Source: Hysterangium stoloniferum (Eukaryota; Basidiomycota; Agaricomycetes; Hysterangiales; Hysterangiaceae). From it: DNA of 64,000 bases. Positions 20,013-30,997 of this stretch are shown piece by piece. The first letter of the stretch is position 1. Every line of letters starts with the position of its first letter. Under the pieces are notes generated by a model. It worked only from the letters and a program-made list of their open reading frames with translations, searched no databases and had not been told where the DNA came from. The stretch lies in assembly GCA_015178975.1 (NCBI GenBank), contig WHVD01000009.1, positions 744,001-808,000 of the forward strand, read 5' to 3'. A program made the translations under genes and the position numbers.

Positions 20013-22090
20013 TGATGTGGCTAGTATTAGTTGTCGCTGTTAGGGGGGATTGAGCTGTGGGCGGTGCGGTGTGTGGCTGAATCAGATCGTGCTCAAAAGC
20101 ATAAGGTTAGCTCCCATGGTGACAGTCATGCGTGGCCAATCCATCCTGAGTCTTAGATGTTAATCAACGCTTGGCATTAAATTCATTCTCCAATTTACCA
20201 GACTGGTGAGTGGCGCACGCAAATAATTTATTATAGTAACAGCGCTGATCACAAAGGACCACGATGTCATTAATATACCACGATACACGGATATAGTTCG
20301 AGTTACAGGGTAAATACGACCAGTGCCTCGAAGACACTATTGTTCTGACGATGGTAGTCATTGGTTGTGTGGAGTTGTGCTTGGTATGATATATTTTATG
20401 CTTGGTATTAAAAAAATACTATAATGATTATGGTGTATTTATGACTCAAGTTGGCCACGTATGATCGTTGTTCGGGCGTTCGTTAGCGCTTCGGGTTCGT
20501 TTCGGGTTCGGGTTCGGGTTGAATGAATCTCTTCTGCAAACTTTCTAGAGGACTTGGTTGATCTTTGGCCCTCTTCCCCCACCCCTTCCCGTCCTTTTTT
20601 AAAAAAAGAAGTTTTCTTTCATTCATAGTAACGCTAGAAGGCCGCGAGTCGGGAAGGCCGCGCGTTTTCAAAACTTGGGCTTTTCGGGCTGGCGGTATTT
20701 TTATTTCGCATGCCCATGAGGTTGGAGCCAGTTCATTCTGTTGTCGTATTAACTTTCATTAATGAACCTGGAGTACGAAATAATGTGCTGAAACGTTGCG
20801 AGTGCCCGTTCATTGTGCAGGCAACCTTGCCGATATCTCGGTGTAATCACCGTGACGTCACATCAGTGTCACTGGGGGGCGCGGAAGTACTATATGTAGC
20901 CTTTTGAGACGCCAAGCACGCTTGGCAAGGCCGAGGAAGTGAGTTGAAGCCATATAATTAAATTGAATGATATTTTATTGTACGGTGTTATAAAAATCGC
21001 GGGCATTGAATGTGGAGCTTGGGCGGGGAATGCGGCAAGCAGCCAATACAGTATATTGGCGTGGCATGGACTCGACGTGTCGTTGTGGAAGATATGGTTT
21101 ATTAGAATGCAGCACACATTCACGCTGGATATGCTGTTAAATGTTTGCGGGGAATTATTTAATTGCTGTGAACGCCAGGGGTGATGACAGGCGGAGCCAC
21201 ATCTGTAGTGCCGCGATTACTCGTGGCTTCGGCGTATGGAGATAGATCTTGGCTGATAGAAACCCTTACCTCGTGTCCTGATAGAAACAATTATATTTGG
21301 AAACAAGGTGTTGACCTGAATCGATGGTATATATATAGCTTAAGACTCCGTATATGGTAGCTAAACCCAATTTGGACATGAGATAGGAGCGGTGGGAGGT
21401 GGATGGACGGCATGGCGTAAGTGACAGGGGTGAATAAATGTTAGCTAATCGATACATCGGTTAGTGGCTAAGGGCTAAGCGACTGCGCCCTGGGTTTAGA
21501 TATCGGATTCGGGTACAAGTAATCACAAGATGTGGAGATAGGGAAAGTGGTAGTTCCTACGGGTGACAAATGACGAAATTTAATATTAAAAGTAGGTTGA
21601 ATTGGAACTGAATTGGTTAATTCAAAGCGTGAGTAAATTAGAAGTCGCTGGTTGTGGGACCGCCGAGAGATTGAAACTCACGGACTCAGCCACAGAAGTA
21701 GAAAAATAAGCGGGGGGCTTGGCTGGCTTAGGCTCGCCTGGGAGAACGAGCGAGGTAGGAGCGATATTATCGCTCAACTTAGGATGCAAATGTCGGTGCA
21801 TGTAGTTGTGTGCAGGTGATAAGCGTGATAGGCACCTCACAGATGTATATGTACGTCGCTCTCGCGTATAAGTAAGTCTTGGCACCGGTTAGATTAGATG
21901 ATGATTAATAAACAAAATAATCATAAAATTGATCGCAAACGTGTGTGTGGGAGATTTTCGGGTGGTGTCATAATTAGTTACCGCTAACCGTAAGCCCGAC
22001 TTTTACATCCGCACGGAGCTTGATCCTTACCTTATTATTTTTTTATTCTCCTTATAACTTATCTCTCGATCCGACTTGTGTCACAGTACA
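20013..22090. other. Intergenic region upstream of the APH-like gene
   Basis: No gene was recognised. A short TTCGGG tandem lies near 20490-20520. AT-rich 22020-22060 precedes the next gene and could be its promoter; CTTATTATTTTTTTATTC lies about 55 bp before the ATG. Confidence 0.4.
20490..20521. repeat. (TTCGGG)n short tandem
   Basis: Four to five units of TTCGGG or TTCGTTTCGGG occur in a row. The hexamer differs by one base from the TTAGGG telomere unit of basidiomycetes. It is too short to call an interstitial telomere. Confidence 0.6.
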
Positions 22091-25000
22091 ATGTCTATCC
22101 CCACCATCTCCTCCCCTTTCAATATCCCTCATCACCAACCCTGGGATGAACTCGCCGACATCGCTGCTGAATGTCGTGCAGATGGTGACCAGCCCTTCCC
22201 TATCAGTCGACGTGCTATCAAAGACATCGTCCGCGATAAACTCGACGTCCTTGTCGATAGAGTTGAGTTCCTAAGTGCTGGCACTTTTCACAAGGTGCGT
22301 CATGGTCAATCATGAGCCACAGTATCATAATCCCCACCAGGCCTTCATCCTACACCTCGCACCGCCACACCATTCCCTCTCCTCGCTTATATTCCGTATC
22401 GCCAGAAGAAATATGTATCTCCCCCGTTTGAAAACCCAGTCAGAAGTTGCAACCCTCGCCTATCTCCGCACAAAGACCACTATTCCAGTTCCAGATGTCT
22501 ATGCCTATGACGCACACCCCGGAAATGAGCTCGGTGGAGAATGGATCCTTATGAGCAGGGTAAGCATCCCGCCCACTTTTTCATTATTATTTCTCTCTTT
22601 TTCATCCATTCATTTCCAGGCCCCCGGGATCCCGCTCTCACGCGTATTCCACACTCTCCCCGCTGATTCCCCAGTACTCCGTGAACTCCTCACCAATATC
22701 GCATCGCTCCTCATCCCTCTATTCACACACCGCTTTGACGCAATTGGCTCCCTCTACTTTGCTGATACTCCCCCTGCCAGTCCATCCACCGCCCACCAAA
22801 CTTTACCAGGCATCGTCCCTTTCCCACCCGCCTCAGCCTCAGCCTCGCCGCCCACAGCCATCATTCCTGGCCCCCTAACTTCCTACCCCTTCTTCGGCTC
22901 CAACCGCGGTCTCCTCTCCCACCCGGCAGAAATAAACCGTGGCCCGTTCAAGACGTTCAAGGCCTACCTCGCCGCATGCACACAGCGCGAGATCGATGCC
23001 GTTGTTAGAGAGGGGCGAGGGATGAGTGTTGGGCGGAGACCCAGAGCCGCCCCGAGGAGTGAGCACGGCAGCGAGCAGGAAGAGGAGGAGGAGTCTCCTG
23101 TTCGTGCGTCGGGCTCTTCTTCCTCTTCCTCTTCTTCCTCGTCGTCGTCCGGGTCAGATACCTCCGGCTCCGACTCTGAATCCGAAACGGCGAGTTCCAC
23201 GGCGAGTTCGGACTATTATCGGGACTACCGCGCGACGCAGCGGAGCACCTTTCTTGTGGCGCATACGGCGCGGAGGGAGCAGGCTGTGCGGGAGGAGATG
23301 CGCGTGTTTATGGAGGTGATGGACGGGTTTAGGGCGGAGGAGGATGTCAAGCTGAGAATGGGCGCCGGCCGCGGTGCGCGGAAGGGTTCGGAGGAGTCGT
23401 CCACTACTCTGTCTACTATCGACTGGACCGGCGAAACCGAGTTTACGCTCGACTTGCATGATTTGAGCCTGGAGAATATTTTTGTGGATGAGCATGACTG
23501 GTCCAGGGTGGTAAGTGGCCGATACATGTCAATCCTCAATGGGTTATTGATCATTTTTTCATCGTTCCATCATTCGTCCGTTTTCTTTCATGCCCGCTTT
23601 AGACATGCATAATTGATCTGGAATCGACCTGCACTAGACCCCTCTTCCAAGCCGCCCATCTGCCTGCTTTTTTGCAGCCGTATATTCCTATCGGTGAACA
23701 TGGACATGGACATGGGCATCATAGACATGGGAGACACCGATACGGACATGGCCATTCTCATCATCATGGACATCATAACCACACCCATGGACATCATAAC
23801 CATACCCATGGACACCATAGCCATACCCATGGACATCATAGCCACACCCATGGACATCATAGCCACACCCATGGACATCATGGCCATGCACATGGTCACG
23901 GCCACGGCAGCCACAATCACCACCACAAACGCCATCCCCATATACCGCTGTACGTCCCCGCACAGACGCCCGCTGCCGACTTGTACAGGGAGGTCGTGAA
24001 GGGGCTCGTGGATGCGGGCGTGCGTGGGCGGGCGGGGAGGCGGGTCGCCGTGGGTGTGCGGGAGGGGGGGGAGGTGGAGCGCGGGAGGAAGATGCGCATG
24101 ACGTTTCTTCCGCTGTTGCCGTTGTCCACTGCGGCCCTCTCCGCGTCCGCGTTTGCGAATGAGAATGCGCACGAGGTCGCGACGCCGACGGCTCTGACGT
24201 ATGCGCGGTTTGCCACTGCCACGGCGAGCTCTTCGTCTACATCTGTATCTACGTCGTTTTTCCCGAGTCAGGTCCAGACGCCGACGCCGACATCCTCGTC
24301 CGGCTCTAACCCATTCTTCCAGTCGCCACACTCCCCGATTTCGCCGCAAAATGCGCACCTGCACTGCCCGTCGCTTCCTCCCTCCCCCTCTCTCCAAAAA
24401 GGCCTTTCCTCTGTCTTCGCCGCCGCCGCCGCCCCTCTCCCCCTCACAACCACAACGACCCTGTACCTCCACCTCGAACAGGCCGGTTCGAAGCGCCGCT
24501 GGGCGCACCGCCTGATTGAGTTTGATGGTTGGGAGGAGGGACTTGCGGGGGAGGTGTTAGGCGTGTTCGTAGATGAGCTGGAGGCTGAAGGTGGGGCTGG
24601 GGCTGGGGCTGAGGCTGGATTTCGGTTTGAGGCAGAGGCTGACGCCGCTGCCAAGAAACTCGCGGGCGTCGGGAACTTGCATGGCAGCGATGATGATGAT
24701 GAGGAGGACGGGGACGGGGACGATTCTGATCCTGATTCGGACTGCGATAACGGGAATTATTCGGATGATGAGTTGGAATCGGACTTGGACGCCGATGCTG
24801 GCGGCGATGTCCCGTGCAAGGAATGCCCCCCTCGCCCCTCGGCCCTGTCGGACTCGTATGCGGATTGCGACGATTACGATTACGACGGCGACGTTTTTGA
24901 GCTGAATGGAGAGTTGGTGTACCCGAGGAGGATGATGATGACGGGGGCGGGCGGTGGTGGTGGCGCTGGGATGGAGGATATGGGCATGGGTATGGGCATA

Positions 25001-25528
25001 GGCGTGCCGACGTGTCCACACCGGCGGAGTCGACGGGGCGCGGCCAAGAAGAAAATGAAAAGCACAAACGCGAATCTGGCTGCCGCCGCGGGTGCCGTCG
25101 TGATCGCGACGACGACGACGACGACTGCCACATCTCCCCCGCGTCAGAACCCTGGAAAGCTCCTCCACGCCCACCTCCCCTTGAACCTCAACCCAAACCA
25201 CCACCTTCCTGCCCCCGCCCCTGCCCGTCCTGGTCTTAATCCTGCCGCCACGTTCAACCCCCTAAACCTCAACCCGAACCACCACCACCCGTACCACCAC
25301 AGCCATTCGCCCCCCTCCAACACCCATAAAAAGCACCGCGACGCGAGCGCGGAGGGTGGGCTTGAGCTTGGTCGGAGGCTCGAGGCGTGGGTAAAGGAGG
25401 GTGTGCAGCGGGGCGGTGGGGAGTGGGGTGGGGATGTGGGGGATGGGGATTTTTATTATGGTGGAGAAGGAGAAGGAGAGGGGGAGGGGGAGTTTTATGT
25501 CGGGTGTGGGGATGATCATCATTGTTAG
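22091..25528 (+). CDS. APH-family (aminoglycoside/choline kinase-like) phosphotransferase with long low-complexity insertions
   Basis: Four exons (22091-22294, 22341-22559, 22620-23510, 23603-25528) join in phase 0 with GT..AG introns of 46, 60 and 92 bp and give 1079 codons. The kinase-like fold is clear: N-lobe FLSAGTFHK, then LKTQSEVATLAYLR and IPVPDVYAYD..NELGGEWILM, catalytic loop LHDLSLENIFVD (Asp and Asn in place) and metal-binding IIDLE. Family members are usually 400-600 residues. The extra length comes from a Ser/acidic tract (about residues 280-310), a His-rich heptad array (about 475-545), acidic Asp/Glu runs and Pro/His-rich tails. The substrate of fungal APH proteins is mostly unknown. 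A final exon or an earlier 3' end cannot be excluded. Confidence 0.85.
23756..23905 (+). repeat. 21-bp in-frame tandem coding HGHHSHT-type heptads
   Basis: Six or so units of about GACATCATAGCCACACCCATG are repeated without loss of frame inside the APH-like gene. They give a His-rich tract with H in more than half of positions, flanked by further HGHGH pairs (23695-23760 and 23880-23935). Such tracts commonly bind divalent metals such as Zn, Ni or Cu. Confidence 0.88.
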
Positions 25529-26376
25529 TGGGGATCCTGGGGGGGGCGATTTTAACAGGGGGCCGCGATTGCGAGTATGGCCTACGGACATGGCTACGGA
25601 CATGGTCGAGACGAGACATTCATCATGGCAACTCCCGACGAAAACTGGCCGATCTTACCGTCGCACGGATCCCCCAAGTCGTTTTCGTTGTCGCGGTCGT
25701 GCTTGCTCTACACCCGGTCTAAATCCTTCCTCGATCCTCATTCTTGCTCTTCCTCCTCCCATGGCTGTACGATAAAAAAAGGCTCGCGCTCGGCGTTTTC
25801 GTTTCCATTATTCATATCAACGGCGGGGAAGAAATAAGCAAGGCCGCGGACTTCAAGGCATTCATTCATTCATCCATTCATACGTGTATACAATAATCCA
25901 CAAAATTCGAGCAAGTCCCAGTATACGATATTCAATTGGAGCAGATCTTTATTTTCACAACAAATTTTTTTTCTTTTCTTTCGCAACACACTTGTCATAC
26001 ATTAACACAACAACAACAACAACAACAACAACAACACACAAAGCGCGTTTTAGAAGTCTGGGCTTGGGGATTTTACGATATATTAACAATGCGGCTTACC
26101 AACATAATTTATCTACGGGTGGAGCTCGGGGGCGAGTTGGAGTTCTGTTCGGTCGGGGATTGGGTCTAGGAATATTCAGAGTCAAGCGAATGATATATAT
26201 ACTAGGCAACCATCGTGTATTTTGAGTTCGACTTTTCTAATTTTGTCTGCTGTTTTTTGATTTACCTGCTCTGCTCTTTGTTATACATCCAACCACATGC
26301 TATGATACATATTATATTATATAGATCTTGGCCGAGCATAATAATTATCATGAGTCGTGAAAAATGCACATGATGA
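25529..26376. other. 3' flank of the APH-like gene, with (AAC)n
   Basis: No gene was recognised. A GGACATGG repeat-like stretch at 25585-25610 echoes the His-repeat DNA. An (AAC)n microsatellite of about ten units lies at 26006-26036. Bases 26200-26370 are AT-rich and mark the edge of the gene island. Confidence 0.45.
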
Positions 26377-26471
26377 TTTCTGACCCGGAAATGTAGTATT
26401 CAGTCAGTCCCCTGCTGAATTAAACCTAGGAATGGGGCACATGCACCATGCCCGAGACATTGGCTGGAGCC
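26377..26471. repeat. 95-bp dispersed repeat, copy 1
   Basis: The block starting CTGACCCGGAAATGTAG and ending CATTGGCTGGAGCC recurs at 57664-57755 with a few changes. No coding frame and no clear tRNA boxes. It could be a short interspersed element or the end of a larger one. Confidence 0.7.
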
Positions 26472-26837
26472 GTTGAACCCAGTGTAAGGGGACATTCAGT
26501 TTCTTGTTTTTTTTTTCTAATTTTCTATTCTGTCTATATTTTGTTAATCCATTTTCCAAATATTTACAGTCTTGAATTCCCCCTCTGGGGTCATTAGCTC
26601 TTTCATAAATTCCCTGGACTAGTCTCACCTTTAGAGGTTCTTTATCTTGTTCCCTGTAATTTTCTCATATTTTTCAGATAGCTATTTCACCCTCTAGGAA
26701 TTAGTTAATGCCTATTTGGTGTGAGCTATCATTCTATTTTTAGACACCCCGTATTTTGAAGCACCTAGCAGAGGCCCCCTTATCCTTTTCTCTTTAGATA
26801 TCCCTCTGCAACAGTAGGTGAGTAGTTTTTCAACCTG

Positions 26838-27967
26838 TGTTGGAAACCACTAAGCCAACGTTGGGTTAGTGGTTTCCAACATAAAGTAAACTCTGATACT
26901 CTGAAGACCTGTTAAGGGGCGTACATGGAGGGTTTCCAGAGAAACCCATGGGAATGCCGGTAGGACTTGGCTTCAGCTTATAGGCTGCACCCTCGTGAGA
27001 TTGTCTTGTCCAATTTTAAATGGGTGGACAGGAATCCTGGGGAGTCCAGGTGGGGTTCGTGGGTTGAGAGGTCGGGGAGTCAAGATACTGTAGATAAGTC
27101 GGAGGTCAAGTGATAGATGCATTGGAGCCCATGGGCTCCGACGAGTAAGAGCGGTGTGTTTCAAAGAGGAATTTAGAGCGGAAAATATACTAAGATTACT
27201 GGGGAGAATCTAAGCTGATTTTCTGACTGGATTGTATGTACAACATCTGCCAGACTATATAGACTGTGGAATGAATAACATACCAAATCCAGTAATAATG
27301 AAAATTAAACTAGCAAACATAAAATGAGATAAATAAACACCAAACTTGGTGTTAGGAATGGAGCGGAACAGAGCGGAGTCTGAATCGTGACAGGTCATAA
27401 AACCATAACGGGAATGGGGCGGGAGTGGAGTCTGAATTGTGACAGGTCATTTGACTATAATGGGAACGGGGCTCAGTTAGAGGGCTGACGGGTTTTCTGA
27501 ACAGGGTCCAGTGACTGATGTGTGGGACAGGGTCAGAGGTAGACAGGGATGGAGTCCGGCGGGTATTCTGGTGACTGATACATGAAGTAATGAAGGTCGA
27601 GCATGGACAGGTCTGATGTACGGAGTCCGGTGGGTATTCCGGTAGACTGATAATTGGTGCATATAGGGTGTGGGTGCATATAAGTTAGTGCCTGGAGTCC
27701 GGCAGGAATTCCAGTCATAACAAGACCCCACTTGGTCATGAGTTCAATCCCCACCCATACCAATAGTTTGAAGCCCAAAAATAAGTGGCAAAATAACTTG
27801 TATTTGGCATTAAGAGGGATAAGAATTACTTAATATCTAGTTGGCTCACACACAACATTGGCTACTGGCCTTTAACAGGTCATAGGGGAGTTGCTACTGA
27901 CCTTTGGGTTGGAGTTTACTTTATGTTGGAAACCACTAAGCCAATGTTGGCTTAGTGGTTTCCAACA
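26838..27967. mobile_element. TIR element whose ends are palindromes; LTR-A nested inside
   Basis: Both ends carry about 56 bp of inverted repeat starting TGTTGGAAACCACTAAGCCAA and running into CATAAAGTAAACTC. Within each TIR the first 42 bp are themselves palindromic (GGAAACCACTAAGCC / GGCTTAGTGGTTTCC). Without the LTR-A (26910-27722) the element is about 310 bp with no coding capacity, so a MITE or foldback element. The interior includes GAGTTCAATCCCC, which fits a tRNA B box. A 4-bp AACC flank is possible but not certain. Confidence 0.7.
26910..27722 (-). mobile_element. LTR-A solo LTR, TSD AGACC
   Basis: Runs from TGTTAAGGGGCG to CAGTCATAACA (813 bp), with AGACC at 26905-26909 and 27723-27727. 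It has lost more CpGs than the copy at 2054, so it is older. It is nested in the palindromic TIR element. Confidence 0.93.
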
Positions 27968-28002
27968 ACCGTACATACATACTATACATATTAGCTACCT
28001 AA

Positions 28003-28190
28003 TGTCAGGGGACATTTTGTCACAGACCCCAGAGAGCACCATTTCCTCATCTTATTGAAGTTCCTGAGTCCACAGTCCAACCCATGCCTTTTGTCACTTT
28101 CCCTCCAACTTTTCTTGGCTAATACATGCCTCTGAGGAGTAGGTGACTAACTTCAGAAGCTCATAGCATTAGTGTTCCATTGTGGGAAGG
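28003..28190. mobile_element. LTR-F, left part only
   Basis: TGTCAGGGGACATTTTGTCACAG and the following 180 bp match the left part of the complete copy at 52238-52644 (same AGCACCATTT and CCTGAGTCCACAGTCC landmarks). It is cut by LTR-G at 28191. Confidence 0.7.
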
Positions 28191-29038
28191 TGTTAAGTGC
28201 TGGATCTTGGGTGGATTTCCCAGTGGATATTCCAGATACTTCCTGGAGATATGTCCATAGAGTTCCCAGGAATTAGTTTGGGGAGTATTGGAATATTACC
28301 AGAGAGTATAGATTGGACTTGGCTTCAGCTTATGTGCTGCACCCTCATGCACTCACTCAGGTGTCCATATTTCAGAGGGCAGATATATCCAGAGTGTTTA
28401 TGGATACTCGGAGTTCCCAGGGTCTCCAGATGTCTGGAGTCCAGAAAATTATGGATATCAAGTGTACAGAAAGACAGAAGGGATAAGAAACTAAGTTATG
28501 ACTAAGTTGGGATTAAAACTAAAGAGTAAGTACATACATCACTATGGAAGACAATATAGATGTTCCAATTATTGTATTACAAGTCTGGGAGTATAATAAG
28601 ACTTATTTGGAACTGTTTCCAAACTAAGGATATAATAACAGGTCAGATAAATGAGGAGACAAGGATGAGGACAGATCAGGGAATAAGTATAAGAACAATA
28701 AACAAACAAATGAACATCTGTCAACCAGTCAGTTACCAAATGTGGAGCAAAGAAGTGAGTCAGAATATCCACAGATATCTGATACTATCCAGAAATGGAT
28801 CCTAACACTATAATGACTAAGTGTGTGTATTTCCAGAAAAGCCATGGGTTCCAGGCAAGTCAGAACATTGGCATAGAGAGGGATTGACAAGGATGATCTG
28901 GTGAACGTTGGGGCACAGACTAAAGTATCTAGAACAAATGCAGGGAGTCTGGCTGGAGTCCAGGTTGGGAAATGACCAAGGACACTTGGAGATACTAGCT
29001 GGGGAAGGGTGGAGTCCAACAGGTTCCAGGTCATAACA
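28191..29038 (-). mobile_element. LTR-G, TSD GAAGG
   Basis: Runs from TGTTAAGTGCTGG to GGTCATAACA (848 bp), flanked by GAAGG at 28186-28190 and 29039-29043. It carries the shared core (GGACTTGGCTTCAGCTTATGTGCTGC) near 28315. The 50 bp to its right (GTGTCTAGTTGAGGGCAGAATAC) also follow the partial copy at 30020-30251, so one of the two arose by local duplication or the flank is element-internal. Confidence 0.75.
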
Positions 29039-29046
29039 GAAGGTGT

Positions 29047-29593
29047 CTAGTTGAGGGCAGAATACCAGAATGGGATGTGAAGGGCACTTGAGGGGTGATG
29101 GTTGTCAAGTTGGGCCTTCATTTTCATCAATTCATCAAGGTGTGTCTTGACTGCTGAATCATCTTCACATTTCATTCTGTACATTTGGCATCTGATATCT
29201 ATCTTTACAGACAGTGATTTACCTTCATGCATAGTGCACAGTGCATCCCAAACTTCTTTCACAGGTTGAAACTTCTGAATTTGGATCTGAAGGCTCAGTT
29301 CAATAGATGTGAAGATTTGGCCTTTGATACACACCTTGCATTGTTGAAATTCATTCTGCTGTTGCTCTGCAGCTTCAACCTTGGCCCAATCATCTTCTGT
29401 CATTATGTGCTTCATTCCAAAAGTTGGCAGCAGTGGCAGCTCCCTTGCAGTTCCCTCAAGGTAACATTTTAGACCCCTACCAGCACTGAGTACCATCAGT
29501 GTCTGGTTCTTCCAGGTAACCAAGTTCAATCCATTTCCATCAAGTTTTGAGATAATAAAACTCCTGATACTAGGCTCTGTGGGATCTATAACC
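29047..29593 (-). pseudogene. gag: Copia-type Gag fragment
   Basis: The minus-strand frame reads KLDGNGLNLVTWKNQTLMVL, then GLKCYLEGTARE, and later PVKEVWDALCTMHEGKS, as in the N-terminal and UBN2-like part of Copia Gag. It breaks off after LDNHHP near 29090, and the remaining codons come from unrelated DNA. No pol follows on this strand. Gag would form the particle; this piece is non-functional. Confidence 0.8.
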
Positions 29594-29929
29594 TGTTGGT
29601 GCAAAATGTGCAGTTCTAGATATGATTCTTAGTGAGTGATAAACCTTACTCATATGTAGATCTCTTGTTATCTACCTAGATATGACTGAGTTAATAGCAA
29701 GTAAACTATTGTTGTAAAACAAGGGAAATGTGCATACCTCTCAGTGAGTGATATGTTGGATAACATGATAAAAATATGGATCACTCGACCACATAAGGAA
29801 TGGAGATGTGGCCATACAACCCCACATTAGTATATACATATACCATACATGAAATAACCTAACACCTCAGTCCATTATACATACAGTATATACAAGACTG
29901 AGTTTACTATTAGGTCTTACTTTTTAACA
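29594..29929 (-). mobile_element. Copia 5' LTR of the gag fragment
   Basis: Between TGTTGGTGC and TTTTTAACA (336 bp), directly upstream of gag on the minus strand. The block CAGTCCATTATAC..TATACAAGACTGAG and the ending TAGGTCTTACTTT are shared with LTR-H (34967-35306). The flanks TAACC and GGTTA are not a TSD, as expected for an LTR still attached to internal sequence. Confidence 0.65.
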
Positions 29930-30019
29930 GGTTACAGGTCTATGCTTTTGAGTAGACCTCCATTATCTATTAGTACCTGATTCCTCTACTATCAATGACT
30001 ACCCCTACTTCCATGGATG

Positions 30020-30251
30020 TGTTAAGTTCCAGATCTCAGGGCAGATTTTCTGGTGGATATTCCAGACACTTCCCAGAACATGCCCTCAGAATTCCTGGGG
30101 ATTAGTCTGGGGAGTATGGGAATATTACCAGAGTACAGATTGGACTTGGCTTCAGCTTAGTCTGGCCAGAGTCTGGGTTGGGAAATGATGAAGGACACTT
30201 GGAGATACTAGCTGGGGAAGGGCAGAGTCCAATGGATTCCAGGTCATAACA
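30020..30251 (-). mobile_element. LTR-G, internally deleted copy
   Basis: It begins TGTTAAGTTCCAG and ends AGGTCATAACA. The sequence matches 28191-28330 and 28925-29038 with about 600 bp missing between. The deletion falls inside the core motif (GGCTTCAGCTTA joined to GTCTGGCCAG). Confidence 0.65.
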
Positions 30252-30997
30252 GGAGGTGTCTAGTTGAGGGCAGAATACAAGAATGGGATTTGAAGGGTAC
30301 TTGTGGAATGAGGGTCAGGTTCAGGTGGATTCTGGATCTTGATACTAGTTCAGAAGATAGTTCAGAACCTGATATGATTTCCAGGAAATACTCTGTGGAG
30401 TCTCTGGGAATGGATCTTCACAGGATGCCCTTACATTCAATAGTGGTCTCCTCACAGGTACAATGCCAACTCCCTCTACTACCCCCTCTAAATGTGATTC
30501 TTGTATTCTTGGAAAACAGACAAGGACACCTGTTCCAAAAACATGAGATGAGGGGGTAGGGGGGCATAGAGCAACAAGACAATTGGAAGTGGTCTAGATA
30601 GATTTGTCTGGCCCCAGTCATATTGCTTCACTACATATTTCATGAACATTGTTGATCATTACTTGAGTTTTTGTTGGATGATCTTACTCAAACTTAAAAG
30701 TGATGCTTTCCCTCAATTGTGAATTTGGGAATGTGCTGTTACGACCCGTTCCCAGATGTTTCAATATCCGACTTCTGACCTCCGACTACGGAACACCATA
30801 GTTACCATATCTTCTGCATTCTTCCCTTGTTCCGCATTCAGTAATTTGTCTGTTGACAAGTATTCACTCGTTTGTTTATTATATTCCCGTTTCAGAATAT
30901 TGTCTCCCCAATTCATCTTGTTGTATTCCCATTTCAGAATACTTCCATTCCCGTCTTATTGTGGTCTTAGTTTGTAGTACAATAATGAGAAGACTTA

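Larger units (their letters stand above)
26483..28002. mobile_element. LTR-F copy carrying a palindromic TIR element and an LTR-A
   Basis: It starts TGTAAGGGGACATTC as in the copy at 45308. After 26837 a TIR element (26838-27967) interrupts it, and the LTR-F sequence resumes at about 27970 (ATATTAGCTACCTAA). It stops where a second LTR-F start (28003) begins, so its right end and TSD are lost. Confidence 0.65.

Noticed and set aside
20490-20521. Interstitial telomere
   Set aside because: The unit is TTCGGG rather than TTAGGG and there are only four or five copies.
22681-25619. Many long ORFs on the minus strand and other plus frames under the APH-like gene
   Set aside because: They are shadows created by GC-rich triplet repeats (His, Ser, Asp/Glu and Pro tracts); the kinase motifs are only in the chosen frames.
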